45,267 nucleotides of DNA from Bradyrhizobium sp. JYMT SZCCT0180 (GCF_018130165.1 NZ_JAFCLZ010000041.1:1-45267); one strand, 5' to 3'; numbered from the stretch's first letter, positions 8,544-17,233 are shown. The notes: generated by a model from the sequence alone, not told the origin. Program-made: numbers and translations.

Positions 8544-9218
8544 CTAAACTGCGGCGCGACAGGCTGAGTGCCTTTCTCCAATCCGCTTTTGAACGCGTAT
8601 TACGGTAGCGGCGTGCCATTTCCCGCCGGTTGGGGTCGCTATCTTTCGCTCATTTAGCACCGCGGCCGTGGCCCGCGCGGATCGGCCCGCGAGTTCAGTC
8701 AGGATCGGACGCAACTGCTCGGCGCGTTCCATCGCTTCGTCGCGGTTCGCAATGCCCCTCGCGTTGAGCCCGCCCAGTTTAACGCCCTGAGCCTTTTTAG
8801 CAGCGAGCGCATCCCGAGTGCGTCGCGAGATCATCGCACGCTCTTTTTCAGCCAACGCGGCGTACAGATGCAACATGAACGGGTCGGCGTCAGCGCCAAG
8901 CTCGGCGACGATGAAAGGCGTCTTCTGCGACATCAACCCGCTAATGAAGTGAACGTCTCGGCTCAGCCGATCGAGCTTGGCAACGATGATCGGCGATTTG
9001 AGCTTCCGGGCTTGCTTCAGCGCCGCCGCGAGTTGCGGTCGGCGATCGAGCGCATCCGCACCCTTGCCTGTTTCGACCTCCTTGAAAGTCTGGATTATGT
9101 CGTACCCCTCGGCTTCGGCGAACCTGGCGAGCGCCGCCTGCTGAGCCTCGAGTCCAAGGCCTGACTTCCCCTGTCGCACGGTCGAAACGCGGATGTATGC
9201 AATGGCGGTCTTGGGCAT
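8544..9218 (-). CDS. Small serine recombinase (resolvase/invertase family)
   Basis: A 224-residue site-specific recombinase. The N-terminal catalytic domain (about 1-140) has the nucleophile Ser12 in AYIRVST, plus KLDRLSRD and AEKERAMISRRT. The C-terminal part (about 185-215, ATAAVLNERKIATPTGGKWHAATV) is the helix-turn-helix. It resolves or inverts DNA at short dyad sites. It is about half identical to the protein at 33449-34129 and to the C-terminal fragment at 35.4 kb. It sits downstream of terL in the same orientation, about 435 bp away, so it may belong to the satellite-like island or be a separate insertion at its edge. Confidence 0.92.
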   Translation of the reverse strand: MPKTAIAYIRVSTVRQGKSGLGLEAQQAALARFAEAEGYDIIQTFKEVETGKGADALDRRPQLAAALKQARKLKSPIIVAKLDRLSRDVHFISGLMSQKTPFIVAELGADADPFMLHLYAALAEKERAMISRRTRDALAAKKAQGVKLGGLNARGIANRDEAMERAEQLRPILTELAGRSARATAAVLNERKIATPTGGKWHAATVIRVQKRIGERHSACRAAV

Positions 9219-9653
9219 GAGATTATAATCCTAAAACGCACAACACTGCAACCGGCGTTGGCCTGTTACAATCCAGATAACATACTGTAATGAATGGCTT
9301 TTTGTAAATTTTGTCGTGCGCGCGGGGGGCGCGGCGTGCCTTTAGGCTCGGTGGCAAAATTTCAGGGGAAGGCCAAAAAATTGCACGTGCGGGCGCTGCT
9401 GTACCGGCAAAGGGCCTCTGGCTTGGAAGCGGCCACTGCGCGCTGCCCACTTGGATCGGGCCCGGAGGCCGGTTGTCGGCGCCGCTGGCGCGGAGAATCC
9501 GGAGTTTGCTAAGGGGGCGCCACGGACAGCAAAGTACGCTATACGGGTGGCACTTTGCGTGACCGCGCTCGCAAGCAATTGTTTTTACTAGAGAATTTAT
9601 AATCCAAGCCCCCGCTAGGCGCTGCGATTCAAGCGGCGCCGCGGGGCTGTAAA
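9219..9653. other. Non-coding gap between terL and the resolvase gene
   Basis: About 435 bp. The AT-rich stretch 9270-9310 lies just upstream of the resolvase (minus strand) and is the likely place for its promoter and recombination site. The remainder is GC-rich, without a credible gene. In a complete prophage the portal gene would begin here, and it is absent. Confidence 0.4.
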
Positions 9654-11312
9654 TTAAACCCATTCGAGCGAAGTGTCGTACGCCAGCTCGTCGACCGGCC
9701 AGTACGCCATAACGACTGCGTCCGCGAGGTTCGGCGAGCGCGTGCCCTCGGGCTGCTTGTCGATGATTAGCTTCATGCGCGAGTTCTTACCCATTGTCGG
9801 CTGGCTCAGTTCTTTTTCGAGCGTGCGGAGCAGGGGAAGCGTGGAAGGCAGGCTGATCAGTTCGTCGCGGTCGTACTTCACGCCGTCCCGGACCGCACGG
9901 TGCGTGCGCTCGAAGCGCAGACGCAATTGCCACCACGCCTGAGCCTTCAAATTTCCATAGAAGTCCTTGTTAAGCGGACTCTCGTCGTCGTGCGGGATCA
10001 CGCGATCGTCGGGGTTGAGCACCGCAGCACCAGCATTCCACGACGTGAGGTTGACGAACTTTGGCATCAGGCCGTCGTCCTTTAGGCGATTGCCCTCGGC
10101 CTTGACCCCAGCTCCCACGCCCACCGAGTCGTATTGAAGTTTTATACGTCGCCCTTTACGCGCGTAGGCCGAAGCAGCATCAAGGGCTCGGCGAGTGGTG
10201 ATGCCCGTGTCTCGTTCTCCCCATTGCTCAACGGACCGCAGGGTGACTCCTTCCCGTATCGCCATTGCGTTACGGTCGCCCCCGCCATCAGCCACGTCGA
10301 GTCCGGCGTAGCACGCGTGCTTGCGCTCATCACCAAAGCCCAGCCCCTCGTGCGCGTCTATCGCGGACCGCACCCACTCGGCGGGGATCACCACGCCCTC
10401 GACGGAAGCGGAATAGTTTCGATCAATTTCCTGCGCGAACACGTGCAACAGCCCGGCGTCCACGGCTAAGTTGCGGCGCTCGTCGTACCAAGCCTGCGTC
10501 TTGTCGGGATGGTCGGACCAATCCATGATGAAGACGTTGGTCTTACCGCGAACCGCTTGCTTGCCTGGGTTCCATTCGACGCCGCCCTCGCGCTTGCGAT
10601 GGAATACGTTGCCGAGACCGTTGACGCTGGAGATGTCGATCTGGACACGCGTGGTGTCGCCGAGCGCTGCCTCTATGGACTCGGGGTGCTCGTAGTGCGC
10701 TGATTCGTCCTTGAAGTAGATGAGCGTACGACCACCGCGCCCGATGTCGTCCCCGGATTCGCCAGTTATTGATTCACCTGAAGCAGCCCAAATACGCATG
10801 AACGATATGTTGTCTTCAGTGAATTTGACCGGCCAGAATTGTCGGGGAATGGAACGGAGCTGAAACCTGATCTTCTCGAATATCGAACTCATATCGCCGA
10901 TGCGATCAACGAGTCCTTCCTTGCGCGAGCCCCAGCCAACTGTTGCGCCAGGCACGAATAGAAACAGCCAAACGCTAAATGAAGCAGCCAGCCACGTTGC
11001 ACCCATGTCTCTGGATTTTTCAACGAGACCCCCAGTTTCTCCTTTCAAACATTCATGCAGAAATTCGATGAAGTCGCGCTGGCGGGAGAACAAGATGAGT
11101 GGCAACCGTGTCGGCTTGTTAGTGCCGGCATTACGTGGGTCGAACGTCTGACACCAATCTTCGATAAATTCGACCGGGCGCGTCCTGTAATATTCGATCG
11201 CACCGACGATGTGTGCGGGGGAGCTGATCAAGTTCTCGTAGCGAGTCTGACGATCGAGCCAGACGCGGACATAATCTGGCGGCCAGTTAGTGTTCTGCAG
11301 CATCATGTTCAA
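9654..11312 (-). CDS. terL: Phage terminase large subunit
   Basis: A 552-residue DNA-packaging motor. The ATPase half has a Walker A-like motif KSRDMGATW (99-107) and a Walker B IYFKDES (198-204), with the GESGDDIGRGGRT segment between. The nuclease half shows the RNase H-like acidic residues D339 (AGLDVADGG), D395 (YDSVGVG) and D531 (NLADAVVMAYW). The length is normal for TerL and both catalytic halves look intact. It overlaps the terS-like gene by 26 bp, the usual packaging pair. No portal, protease, capsid or tail gene follows, which is unusual for a prophage and fits a satellite or remnant. Start codons at 11306 and 11303 are alternatives. Confidence 0.93.
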   Translation of the reverse strand: MNMMLQNTNWPPDYVRVWLDRQTRYENLISSPAHIVGAIEYYRTRPVEFIEDWCQTFDPRNAGTNKPTRLPLILFSRQRDFIEFLHECLKGETGGLVEKSRDMGATWLAASFSVWLFLFVPGATVGWGSRKEGLVDRIGDMSSIFEKIRFQLRSIPRQFWPVKFTEDNISFMRIWAASGESITGESGDDIGRGGRTLIYFKDESAHYEHPESIEAALGDTTRVQIDISSVNGLGNVFHRKREGGVEWNPGKQAVRGKTNVFIMDWSDHPDKTQAWYDERRNLAVDAGLLHVFAQEIDRNYSASVEGVVIPAEWVRSAIDAHEGLGFGDERKHACYAGLDVADGGGDRNAMAIREGVTLRSVEQWGERDTGITTRRALDAASAYARKGRRIKLQYDSVGVGAGVKAEGNRLKDDGLMPKFVNLTSWNAGAAVLNPDDRVIPHDDESPLNKDFYGNLKAQAWWQLRLRFERTHRAVRDGVKYDRDELISLPSTLPLLRTLEKELSQPTMGKNSRMKLIIDKQPEGTRSPNLADAVVMAYWPVDELAYDTSLEWV

Positions 11313-11706
11313 TAACAGTGGGTACAGAAACTTGTTCGGCCGGTCGGTTCAGAATCCGCATGTAGGATTCCATCGCGTCGGCGATCGTCATCGTGATCTG
11401 CGTTGGTAATACGCGCTCTAAACTGCGATCCCTTATATCGAGTTGTCCGAGTCGTGGATGGCAATAAGGCGCAGCACGGGAAGCATACTCAGCCCCTATT
11501 GCATATGCCCTTGCAATAGCAGCCGCATCTGGTTTCTCCTTTGCTACTTCCTCTTGAATGATCTTGTGCTGATGCGCGAGCGCCTGAAGCAGAAATGCCT
11601 TAGGCTCGATACCCGCAACGCGCATGGCTTCTTCGCGCGCAGCTAGTCGGACGTTCCTAGACCCCCGCTTCCGTCCAGCACCAACGCGTTTTCCACCTCT
11701 GGGCAC
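11287..11706 (-). CDS. terS: Probable phage terminase small subunit
   Basis: A 139-residue protein whose basic N-terminus (GGKRVGAGRKRGSRN) is the glycine/arginine-rich DNA-binding start found in many phage small terminase or terminase-associated proteins. Residues about 25-75 are predicted helical (AREEAMRVAG, ALAHQHKIIQEEVAKEKPD), suited to oligomerisation. It ends inside the start of terL. The role is inferred from this position and the N-terminal motif, not from a strong family signature. In this role it would recognise the packaging site and load TerL. Confidence 0.65.
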   Translation of the reverse strand: MPRGGKRVGAGRKRGSRNVRLAAREEAMRVAGIEPKAFLLQALAHQHKIIQEEVAKEKPDAAAIARAYAIGAEYASRAAPYCHPRLGQLDIRDRSLERVLPTQITMTIADAMESYMRILNRPAEQVSVPTVIEHDAAEH

Positions 11707-11832
11707 AGTTCGATCCCTTTGATTGTTTGTGATTTTATACCAAATGATGGGGCTTTGTAAGCGAGCTCGCCCGGGCAGCGTTGACTGCGGTGACAGCCAT
11801 TGATTGGGCTCAGCAGGCCGACACTGCAGGCG

Positions 11833-11852
11833 AGGTTGGTTTTAGCCAACCT
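11833..11852. repeat. Inverted repeat built from the iteron motif
   Basis: AGGTTGG (11833-11839) and CCAACCT (11846-11852) pair perfectly around TTTTAG. The arms are the same AGGTTGG/CCAACCT unit that makes up the neighbouring 9-bp array, so this is probably part of one origin or control region rather than a chance hairpin. Confidence 0.55.
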
Positions 11853-11891
11853 TGCTGTTTTTCAGGTCTGTCAATGACCGCAGCAACTCAA

Positions 11892-11927
11892 CCAATCTAG
11901 CCAACCTAACCAACCTAACCAACCTTT
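11892..11927. repeat. 9-bp tandem iterons, candidate replication origin or control site
   Basis: Four 9-base units follow one another: CCAATCTAG, CCAACCTAA, CCAACCTAA and CCAACCTTT. An opposite-strand cluster of the same motif lies at about 12017-12036 (AGGTTGGGTTGGTTGG), and the hairpin at 11833-11852 uses the same arms. The set fills the 330-bp gap right after the primase/helicase gene. Iterons next to a primase-helicase are typical of P4-like origins. The function is inferred. Confidence 0.6.
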
Positions 11928-12039
11928 TTGGCAGATATCGGCTAGGGGTAGCGATCGGACCGTTGTGGCAATGGTTACCCCAACATGCTGAGACGCGTCT
12001 GCTTCCAGGTGCTCCCCAGGTTGGGTTGGTTGGTTAGCA

Positions 12040-14160
12040 CTAAAGCGCCTTGTCGACCGTCCGAAAGTACCCCCGAACCTGCTTACCGCCGATAGTGACC
12101 TTGTTGCTATTTGGGTGCCGCTCCCAACCGGCTAGCTTCATTATGGTCGCAAGCGTCATGCTGTGATCTCTTCGCTGCTGCCCCACGGGGACTCGCAATA
12201 CATAGGTGAGCAAGTCCGAACTCTTCACGCGTTCCTGACCTTCGAGGCGATGGATAATTTGCACGGCAGCGTCTAAATCTACCACGACGCGATCGGGAAT
12301 ATCGGTGAGGACGTCCTCCCACGGGTGTCTGGTGCGCCTCTTTTCTTGCTCATCGCGAGCCTTTGGCCACAACGTTTCATCCAGGGTGATACTCTCCCCC
12401 GCAGATTCGTATTTTGCAGCCTCTCCCCACAATAGCTGGCGGTCGCGTCTCAGTAGATCGAGGTCGATTGCCTTCCGCACCACCACCGGCAGGAATCGTC
12501 GGTTTCCATCCTGCGATTGCAGATACTCGTCGCTGTTGGTCGTTGCGATTTCGATCGAGTGTCTCGGTTGGTTGAAAACATAATGTCCATAGGCTGGCCG
12601 CGCTCGGTCAACCTGGCGGCTGGCGAAGGCTTTCACATGCTCCACCTCTGCTTTGCGCATGCCGGCGAGGTCGGCGTTCTCATGTATCCAGACGCCTGCG
12701 AGTTGCTCCTGCACCTCGCGGCTACCTCGCCCAAGAATGCTCTCGTCGGAAAAGTTTCCGTCCCCCGCAAGTATCCGCCAGGCCGTCGACTTGTTCCAAC
12801 CTTCGGGACTTTCCATAACGGTGATAGTATCAAACTTACATCCGGGGCTTCGCGCACGACGCACGGCGGCGATCATGGTTTTGCGTATTATGGCTCGATT
12901 GAGCGGCGTGTCGTCGCAATTAAAATAATCGACGGCCATTCGGTCGAGGCGTAGTTCGCCGTCGTAATTCTTTTCAGCATTATCGAGCATGTCGCGCACA
13001 GGGTCGAAACAATGTTCGAGCGCCAACGATTTGACCGCGTCGCGGGTCGCCTTGTCCTCAAGATCGACGCCTAAGTGTTCCGACATCATCTGACGCAACA
13101 TTATGATGCCGTCGTCCGTCACCTCCCCCACCAGTGACTTCAGCTCATGTCGCATGCTGTCGCCGCTATACCCAAATAGAGTCTTATTATGAAAGGTGTC
13201 CCGGCTACATTGAACACCGAGCGCAGTTATGGCGAGTCTCGCGTTGTGCATGGTCGGCAATGGCGAGCCGTCTTTTCGGCGCTCGCGCCATTCAAGGCCT
13301 CCCGTCGACACTGCTCGGTCCGCCGATTTATCACCCTTGTATCCGAGGATCTTGCCGATCGCCCTGGCCGACTTCTCGCCCCAGTCCTCAACGAGCTTCG
13401 GAAAGCCGTATGAATGCTTTCCCTTGGCGTGAGCCTCGGCGGCGTCTCTTGCTGTCCGTCTGTTGTCATCCTCGGTTGGTTGTTCACCAGCGACGCGTGT
13501 AAGGATGCCGACGAAATCACCGATCTCCTCCCCCTCCCAGCCACATCGCGCGAGAACGCCGCCGACGGTGAGGGCTGCCTCGTGGCCGCTACCCTTTGGC
13601 CATTGACGTATTAGCATAGCGCCGATAGCTATCTTCGTAATCGCGTGCTTTAGTGTCCCGTAGTTCGATTTTGCGGGCTCGCCATTTTTTGCCCACTCAA
13701 TCGCTTCTCCGCTCGGGTGTGTGCTGCCTGGAAAGACCGTCTGCGCGGCCGCGCGTCCGCCACCCATGCGCAATTCAACGACTGTCTGCTTTTTCTCGTC
13801 TTTGAGTTGCTCGGTCGCCTTTTCCCGAGCATCGTCGATATAGTAAAGATAATGGGATGACGGCTTGCTAGCTCTCCCAAACACTGCCTCAGTCGGCGGC
13901 AAGAAGTAGGGGGCCAGACTGACGGCCTCAGCACAGTCGAGATCGACGTCGGCCAAGCCGTTTGATCTGACCCCCAGCAGAACGCCAATATTCTGCTCAC
14001 CGCCGTTGAAAAACTTGGCAGCGTTGTCGGTCGTGATGTCGAGGTTTTCCCATGCCTTAATATTCGGCGCTTTTCGCTTATGTCCGATCGGGACAACACC
14101 AAACCCTCGCACTATATAATCCAGCGCGATGCTGAGCATGGGCCCAGTACCGGCACTCAT
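12040..14160 (-). CDS. Bifunctional primase-polymerase / VapE-like helicase
   Basis: A 706-residue replication protein. The N-terminus (about 5-180) is a prim-pol domain with the DxD pair D71/D73 (LADVDLD), H103 in SSHYLYY, and the FPGSTH loop. The C-terminal part (about 400-640) is a VapE/D5-type SF3-like ATPase with a Walker A region MESPEGWNKST (449-459), in which the usual GK is NK, and a Walker B-like VWIHENADL. Such fusions start replication of P4-like satellites and prophages. The start at 14160 is chosen because its ATG overlaps the TGA of the preceding gene (ATGA), giving translational coupling. An upstream frame to 14208 is less likely. Confidence 0.88.
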   Translation of the reverse strand: MSAGTGPMLSIALDYIVRGFGVVPIGHKRKAPNIKAWENLDITTDNAAKFFNGGEQNIGVLLGVRSNGLADVDLDCAEAVSLAPYFLPPTEAVFGRASKPSSHYLYYIDDAREKATEQLKDEKKQTVVELRMGGGRAAAQTVFPGSTHPSGEAIEWAKNGEPAKSNYGTLKHAITKIAIGAMLIRQWPKGSGHEAALTVGGVLARCGWEGEEIGDFVGILTRVAGEQPTEDDNRRTARDAAEAHAKGKHSYGFPKLVEDWGEKSARAIGKILGYKGDKSADRAVSTGGLEWRERRKDGSPLPTMHNARLAITALGVQCSRDTFHNKTLFGYSGDSMRHELKSLVGEVTDDGIIMLRQMMSEHLGVDLEDKATRDAVKSLALEHCFDPVRDMLDNAEKNYDGELRLDRMAVDYFNCDDTPLNRAIIRKTMIAAVRRARSPGCKFDTITVMESPEGWNKSTAWRILAGDGNFSDESILGRGSREVQEQLAGVWIHENADLAGMRKAEVEHVKAFASRQVDRARPAYGHYVFNQPRHSIEIATTNSDEYLQSQDGNRRFLPVVVRKAIDLDLLRRDRQLLWGEAAKYESAGESITLDETLWPKARDEQEKRRTRHPWEDVLTDIPDRVVVDLDAAVQIIHRLEGQERVKSSDLLTYVLRVPVGQQRRDHSMTLATIMKLAGWERHPNSNKVTIGGKQVRGYFRTVDKAL

Positions 14161-14531
14161 GACGCACCGCCGTCCGCAGCGATCGCCTTTTCGAGGATGG
14201 CCAACCAATCAGCCTGCGACATCGGATGAAAGGTGACACCGAATCTCCATTCGATGGCGGCGCAGAACCTGCGGTATCGGTGCAGTTTCCGATCCCGAAT
14301 GGGCTCTTCGTTGCAGACGCCTTCGATCGTCACCAGCCACGCGGGCTTGCCGTACGACCTGCGTCGAATGCCGGTAACTACCGGTATGGCCTGTGTTGGC
14401 ACGAACGATTGTTGCGTCGGGGCCTTGATTGATGGTATCGTTGTTACGATCTCGCCTGCGAAGCGATCATCATCCCGGGGCCCGTTCACTGCGCTTGCAG
14501 TGGCGGGCCTCGCCGTTTTGGGGGAGGTCAT
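14157..14531 (-). CDS. Small island protein of unknown function
   Basis: A 124-residue protein between alpA and the primase gene, with its TGA overlapping the primase ATG. No family is recognised. The N-terminal 50 residues are low complexity and rich in T, P and S. The C-terminal half (SYGKPAWLVTIEGVCNEEPIRDRKLHRYRRFCAAIEWRFG) looks folded and basic, with SQADWLAILEKAI near the end. The tight coupling suggests a replication accessory or DNA-binding partner of the primase, an inference from position only. Confidence 0.65.
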   Translation of the reverse strand: MTSPKTARPATASAVNGPRDDDRFAGEIVTTIPSIKAPTQQSFVPTQAIPVVTGIRRRSYGKPAWLVTIEGVCNEEPIRDRKLHRYRRFCAAIEWRFGVTFHPMSQADWLAILEKAIAADGGAS

Positions 14532-14534
14532 GGA

Positions 14535-14774
14535 TCACGAAGCCTCCACCTTGGCTTCGTCGGCAATTCGAGTGCGCGCGGCAATTCGCGCATTTTGCCA
14601 AGCGACCAGATCGCACTCCAACCACGCAACGGCGCGTCCGGAATCGCTTAAAGGTACCGGTTGGGGGAAATCGCCGGATTTGATCAATTCGCCGATTTGC
14701 GTGCGACGCAGTCCAACAAACTCCGGAAGGTCGCGTAGGCGAAACAGCCGGTTCAGGCGATATGTCTGGGTCAT
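14535..14774 (-). CDS. alpA: AlpA-family helix-turn-helix regulator/excisionase
   Basis: A 79-residue winged-helix protein of the AlpA/MerR-like type. LFRLRDLPEFVGLRRTQIGELIKSGDFPQP is the DNA-binding helix-turn-helix, and RAVAWLECDLVAWQNARIAAR is the characteristic W-x-x-x-D-V-x-x-W C-terminal end. In P4-like elements AlpA controls integrase expression and excision. The next gene starts 3 bp downstream, so alpA, the 124-residue gene and the primase form one transcriptional unit. Confidence 0.88.
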   Translation of the reverse strand: MTQTYRLNRLFRLRDLPEFVGLRRTQIGELIKSGDFPQPVPLSDSGRAVAWLECDLVAWQNARIAARTRIADEAKVEAS

Positions 14775-14857
14775 GTTGCGCTCCGTTATTACCCCTCGGC
14801 GCTTGCCGAGTCGAAGCGGATTGAACCGGAAAATCTAAGTGGTTAGTCGGCGATAAT

Positions 14858-15400
14858 TCACTCGATTATTTTGCGACTAGCTTTGTTCACCAGCGCTCTA
14901 ACGTCGTCGGCGCGGGGCTTTGGTAACAAGGGAAATGCCTTTGAGGCCAAGTTAATGGCATCTGCGATCAGTACAACGGTGACCGATGTTGGAACCCGCT
15001 GGCGTCCATTTTCCTTCAGCCACTTTTGCTGGCCAAGTCTGACCCAATAAACCGCGTTTCGCTGAGCTACGTTGCCCGACAAAGGGCCGCGTGGCCGCCC
15101 CACTTTTGGTACTTCCCGCGATCTAACGAAGCGGGCGAGCGTCAGCCTGTCGCTTCGCGTGAGTAGGGCTTTTGACTCAAGAAATTTCGCGAGTGGTTCC
15201 AATGTTTTGAGGGTCACGGCATAGTGCATTGCTGTTTGAAAATCCGAAGATTTCCAAGCGTTGCGAGTACGCCTTTTGGCCTCCATGTAAGCGGCCGTCT
15301 CGATAGGACCTTTCTTGTTTGAAAGCCACGCTTGGAGCTGCAGGTTTCCTTTGTCCTTTGGCTTAGAGGCTCTCTTCAGTGGTTCGCCCTTCTTAGTCAC
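14858..15400 (-). CDS. Hypothetical protein translationally coupled to the integrase
   Basis: A 180-residue basic protein without a recognised family. The start is taken as the GTG at 15400, because it overlaps the integrase stop codon as GTGA; the frame is also open up to 15475. The N-terminus is lysine-rich (TKKGEPLKRASKPKDKG). The middle has EAKRRTRNAWKSSDFQTAMHYAV, and LTRSDRLTLARFVRSREVPKVGRPRGPLSGN suggests DNA contact. Overlap with the integrase suggests a role in integration or excision or in island regulation, which is speculative. Confidence 0.6.
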   Translation of the reverse strand: MTKKGEPLKRASKPKDKGNLQLQAWLSNKKGPIETAAYMEAKRRTRNAWKSSDFQTAMHYAVTLKTLEPLAKFLESKALLTRSDRLTLARFVRSREVPKVGRPRGPLSGNVAQRNAVYWVRLGQQKWLKENGRQRVPTSVTVVLIADAINLASKAFPLLPKPRADDVRALVNKASRKIIE

Positions 15401-16632
15401 TGCACCGCCCTTCCAATCGGAGTGACGTTGCTTGCCACCTTTTTCACCGGCGTTGTCATGCAGTACTTGGCCCAATCGGCCATGAGCCGCATGCGCTTGG
15501 CGAACAAATCCCCTCGTCGATAGGCGGCCTCCACCTTGTTGCTGACTACGTGGGCGAGCGCCATCTCGACGACGTGATTAGGATAGCTGGTCCGCTCCGC
15601 CGCCCAATCCCGAAATGTGGAACGGAAGCCATGGACGGTGATGTCGCGCCGACCCATCCGTTTCAATACCTCAGCCATCGCCATATTTGAGATCGGAACG
15701 CCCTTGCGACCGCCGGGGAATACAAAATCGCCCTCGCGCGGTAGCGCCTTTAAAATTTCAAGTGAAGTGCTGGTCAGTGGCACTCTATGTTCTCTTTTTG
15801 CCTTCATGCGCCCGATTGGGATGGTCCACAGCTTTACACCCAGATCAATCTCCGACCAGCGACAGCCGATGACTTCACCCGTGCGGCTGGCATTGAGGAT
15901 AGTAAACTCCAAGGCCCTCGCGGCTATGCCCTCGCGAGCTGCGAGTTCAGCCATAAATTTGGGTACTTCAGCAAAGGGCAATGCCGGGTGGTGCTCGACC
16001 TTGGCAATTGTGTTGCGGGCGGGCAGCGCATGGACAAGATTGTTGTCCCACGTGGCCGGGTTTTCTCCCGTCCGATAGCCGCGCGTCTTCGCAAAATCGA
16101 GAACGGCCTCAATACGGCCGCGCACTCGGCTTGCCGTCTCGGTCTTGGTGTACCAGATCGGCTCGATCGCCTTGAGGACGAGCGCCTTGTCGATCGCTGC
16201 TACCGGCAATTTTCCAAGCGCCGGGTGCGCGTACATGTCCATCGTCGAGAGAAATTGGGCGCTATGTTTTGCGTTGTTCCACTTGCGTGAATGAAACTTG
16301 TAATATTGCTCCACGCATTCCCGAAAGGTGACATTCGAGGCCGCTGCCAGAGCGCTCTCGGAGGTTCGCCTGGCGCGCTCCTCGTTCCGGGCTTCGAGCG
16401 GGTCAATGCCGTCCTTCAGCAGCTGCCGTGCCCTGCGGGCGCGCTCGCGGGCTTCGTCCAACGTGAAGTCTTTGACCGGTCCCAGGCCCATCGCGCGTTC
16501 ACGCCCACCGCGCTCATAACGCAGCAGCCACGAGCGGGCACCTGCCGGCGTAACCTGTAGGTAGAGGCCGCTGCCGTCCCCGTAGCGGCCTGGCTCAGTG
16601 AGCTTGGCGACCTGCCGCATGGTAAGCGCCAT
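15397..16632 (-). CDS. int: P4-type tyrosine recombinase (integrase)
   Basis: A 411-residue integrase. The N-terminal DUF4102-like arm-binding domain begins MALTMRQVAKLTEPGRYGDGSGLYLQV. The SAM-like core-binding domain spans about 100-200 and the catalytic domain about 215-390. Catalytic residues are visible: R250 (NASRTGEV), H334 and R337 (HGFRSTFRDWAAE), H361 (ALAHVVSN) and nucleophile Y371 (VEAAYRRGDL). The start at 16632 gives the standard P4 integrase N-terminus. It is the first gene of the minus-strand island, reading inward. Such integrases usually target the 3' ends of tRNA genes, but no intact tRNA was found on its outer side. Confidence 0.93.
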   Translation of the reverse strand: MALTMRQVAKLTEPGRYGDGSGLYLQVTPAGARSWLLRYERGGRERAMGLGPVKDFTLDEARERARRARQLLKDGIDPLEARNEERARRTSESALAAASNVTFRECVEQYYKFHSRKWNNAKHSAQFLSTMDMYAHPALGKLPVAAIDKALVLKAIEPIWYTKTETASRVRGRIEAVLDFAKTRGYRTGENPATWDNNLVHALPARNTIAKVEHHPALPFAEVPKFMAELAAREGIAARALEFTILNASRTGEVIGCRWSEIDLGVKLWTIPIGRMKAKREHRVPLTSTSLEILKALPREGDFVFPGGRKGVPISNMAMAEVLKRMGRRDITVHGFRSTFRDWAAERTSYPNHVVEMALAHVVSNKVEAAYRRGDLFAKRMRLMADWAKYCMTTPVKKVASNVTPIGRAVQ

Positions 16633-17233
16633 CACAATCCCCTCCGCCTCGAAACTAGACCCCCGGCTCGACTCCCGGCCCGGCCATACCGGCACCTACC
16701 GACCAATATCGGATCAAAACGGGCAAGAACAAGGGAGGAAATCACTGCAGCGTAAGGGTTTTTGTGGTTTGGCCGCCGGTGCTTTTCGGGTCTCTCCGGG
16801 GCTTGCCGAACGCTAAAAAGGCGGCCACTCTCTCCGCCAGCTTGGCCGCAATCGTCTATTCTCTGCGCAACTTGGTTGGCAATAAAGCCCAACATTAGCA
16901 GTGATTTTTGATTCGGGCGCTGGTCGACTATTAGGCGAGGTCAGCTAGTTCTTCTCCAAATGGCCCGTTTCTCTCTGGAGCTCTGGACTGCGCAGATTCG
17001 GTACGGTTCTCCAAATTAGAGTGTTTTGAGAGGCTTATGAACGCCAACGCGGTGGGGTTCTGTCAGCCCACTCGAACAGGCGAGGTCAACCGACTTCGAA
17101 ATCGCCATATGGAGGCTCGATACCTTTTGCCCCAGCCAGGCAGTCCTGCGTTCTGCCAGGGGGGCCCAGGAAACGTAAACACCGAGGTGCGAAATGAAGG
17201 AACCCCCTCAGAAGAAATCTCGCTTGCGGGAGA
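16633..17233. other. Non-coding region at the integrase end of the island
   Basis: About 600 bp without a convincing gene. It should hold the integrase promoter and the attachment site. Two short stretches look superficially like a tRNA T-arm plus acceptor end (about 16660-16690 and 17112-17138, the latter ending GCCCCAGCCA), but no cloverleaf could be built around either. Confidence 0.35.

Noticed and set aside
9223..9663. Long minus-strand frame between terL and the resolvase that might be a portal gene start
   Set aside because: The product shows no portal or other phage motif and is cysteine- and proline-rich in a random fashion.
11880..11930. Possible CRISPR-like array in the repeated CCAACCTAA units
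   Set aside because: Units are 9 bp, directly adjacent and without spacers; no cas genes are nearby.
16655..16690. GGCTCGACTCCCGG-like stretch beside the integrase, resembling a tRNA T-arm
   Set aside because: The T-stem does not pair properly, and the sequence upstream is the integrase N-terminus. No cloverleaf is possible.
17086..17140. T-arm-like and acceptor-like sequence ending GCCCCAGCCA, resembling the 3' end of a tRNA
   Set aside because: No anticodon arm or D-arm could be folded upstream and the acceptor pairing is poor. At most it is an attachment-site relic of a tRNA end, so no tRNA is called.
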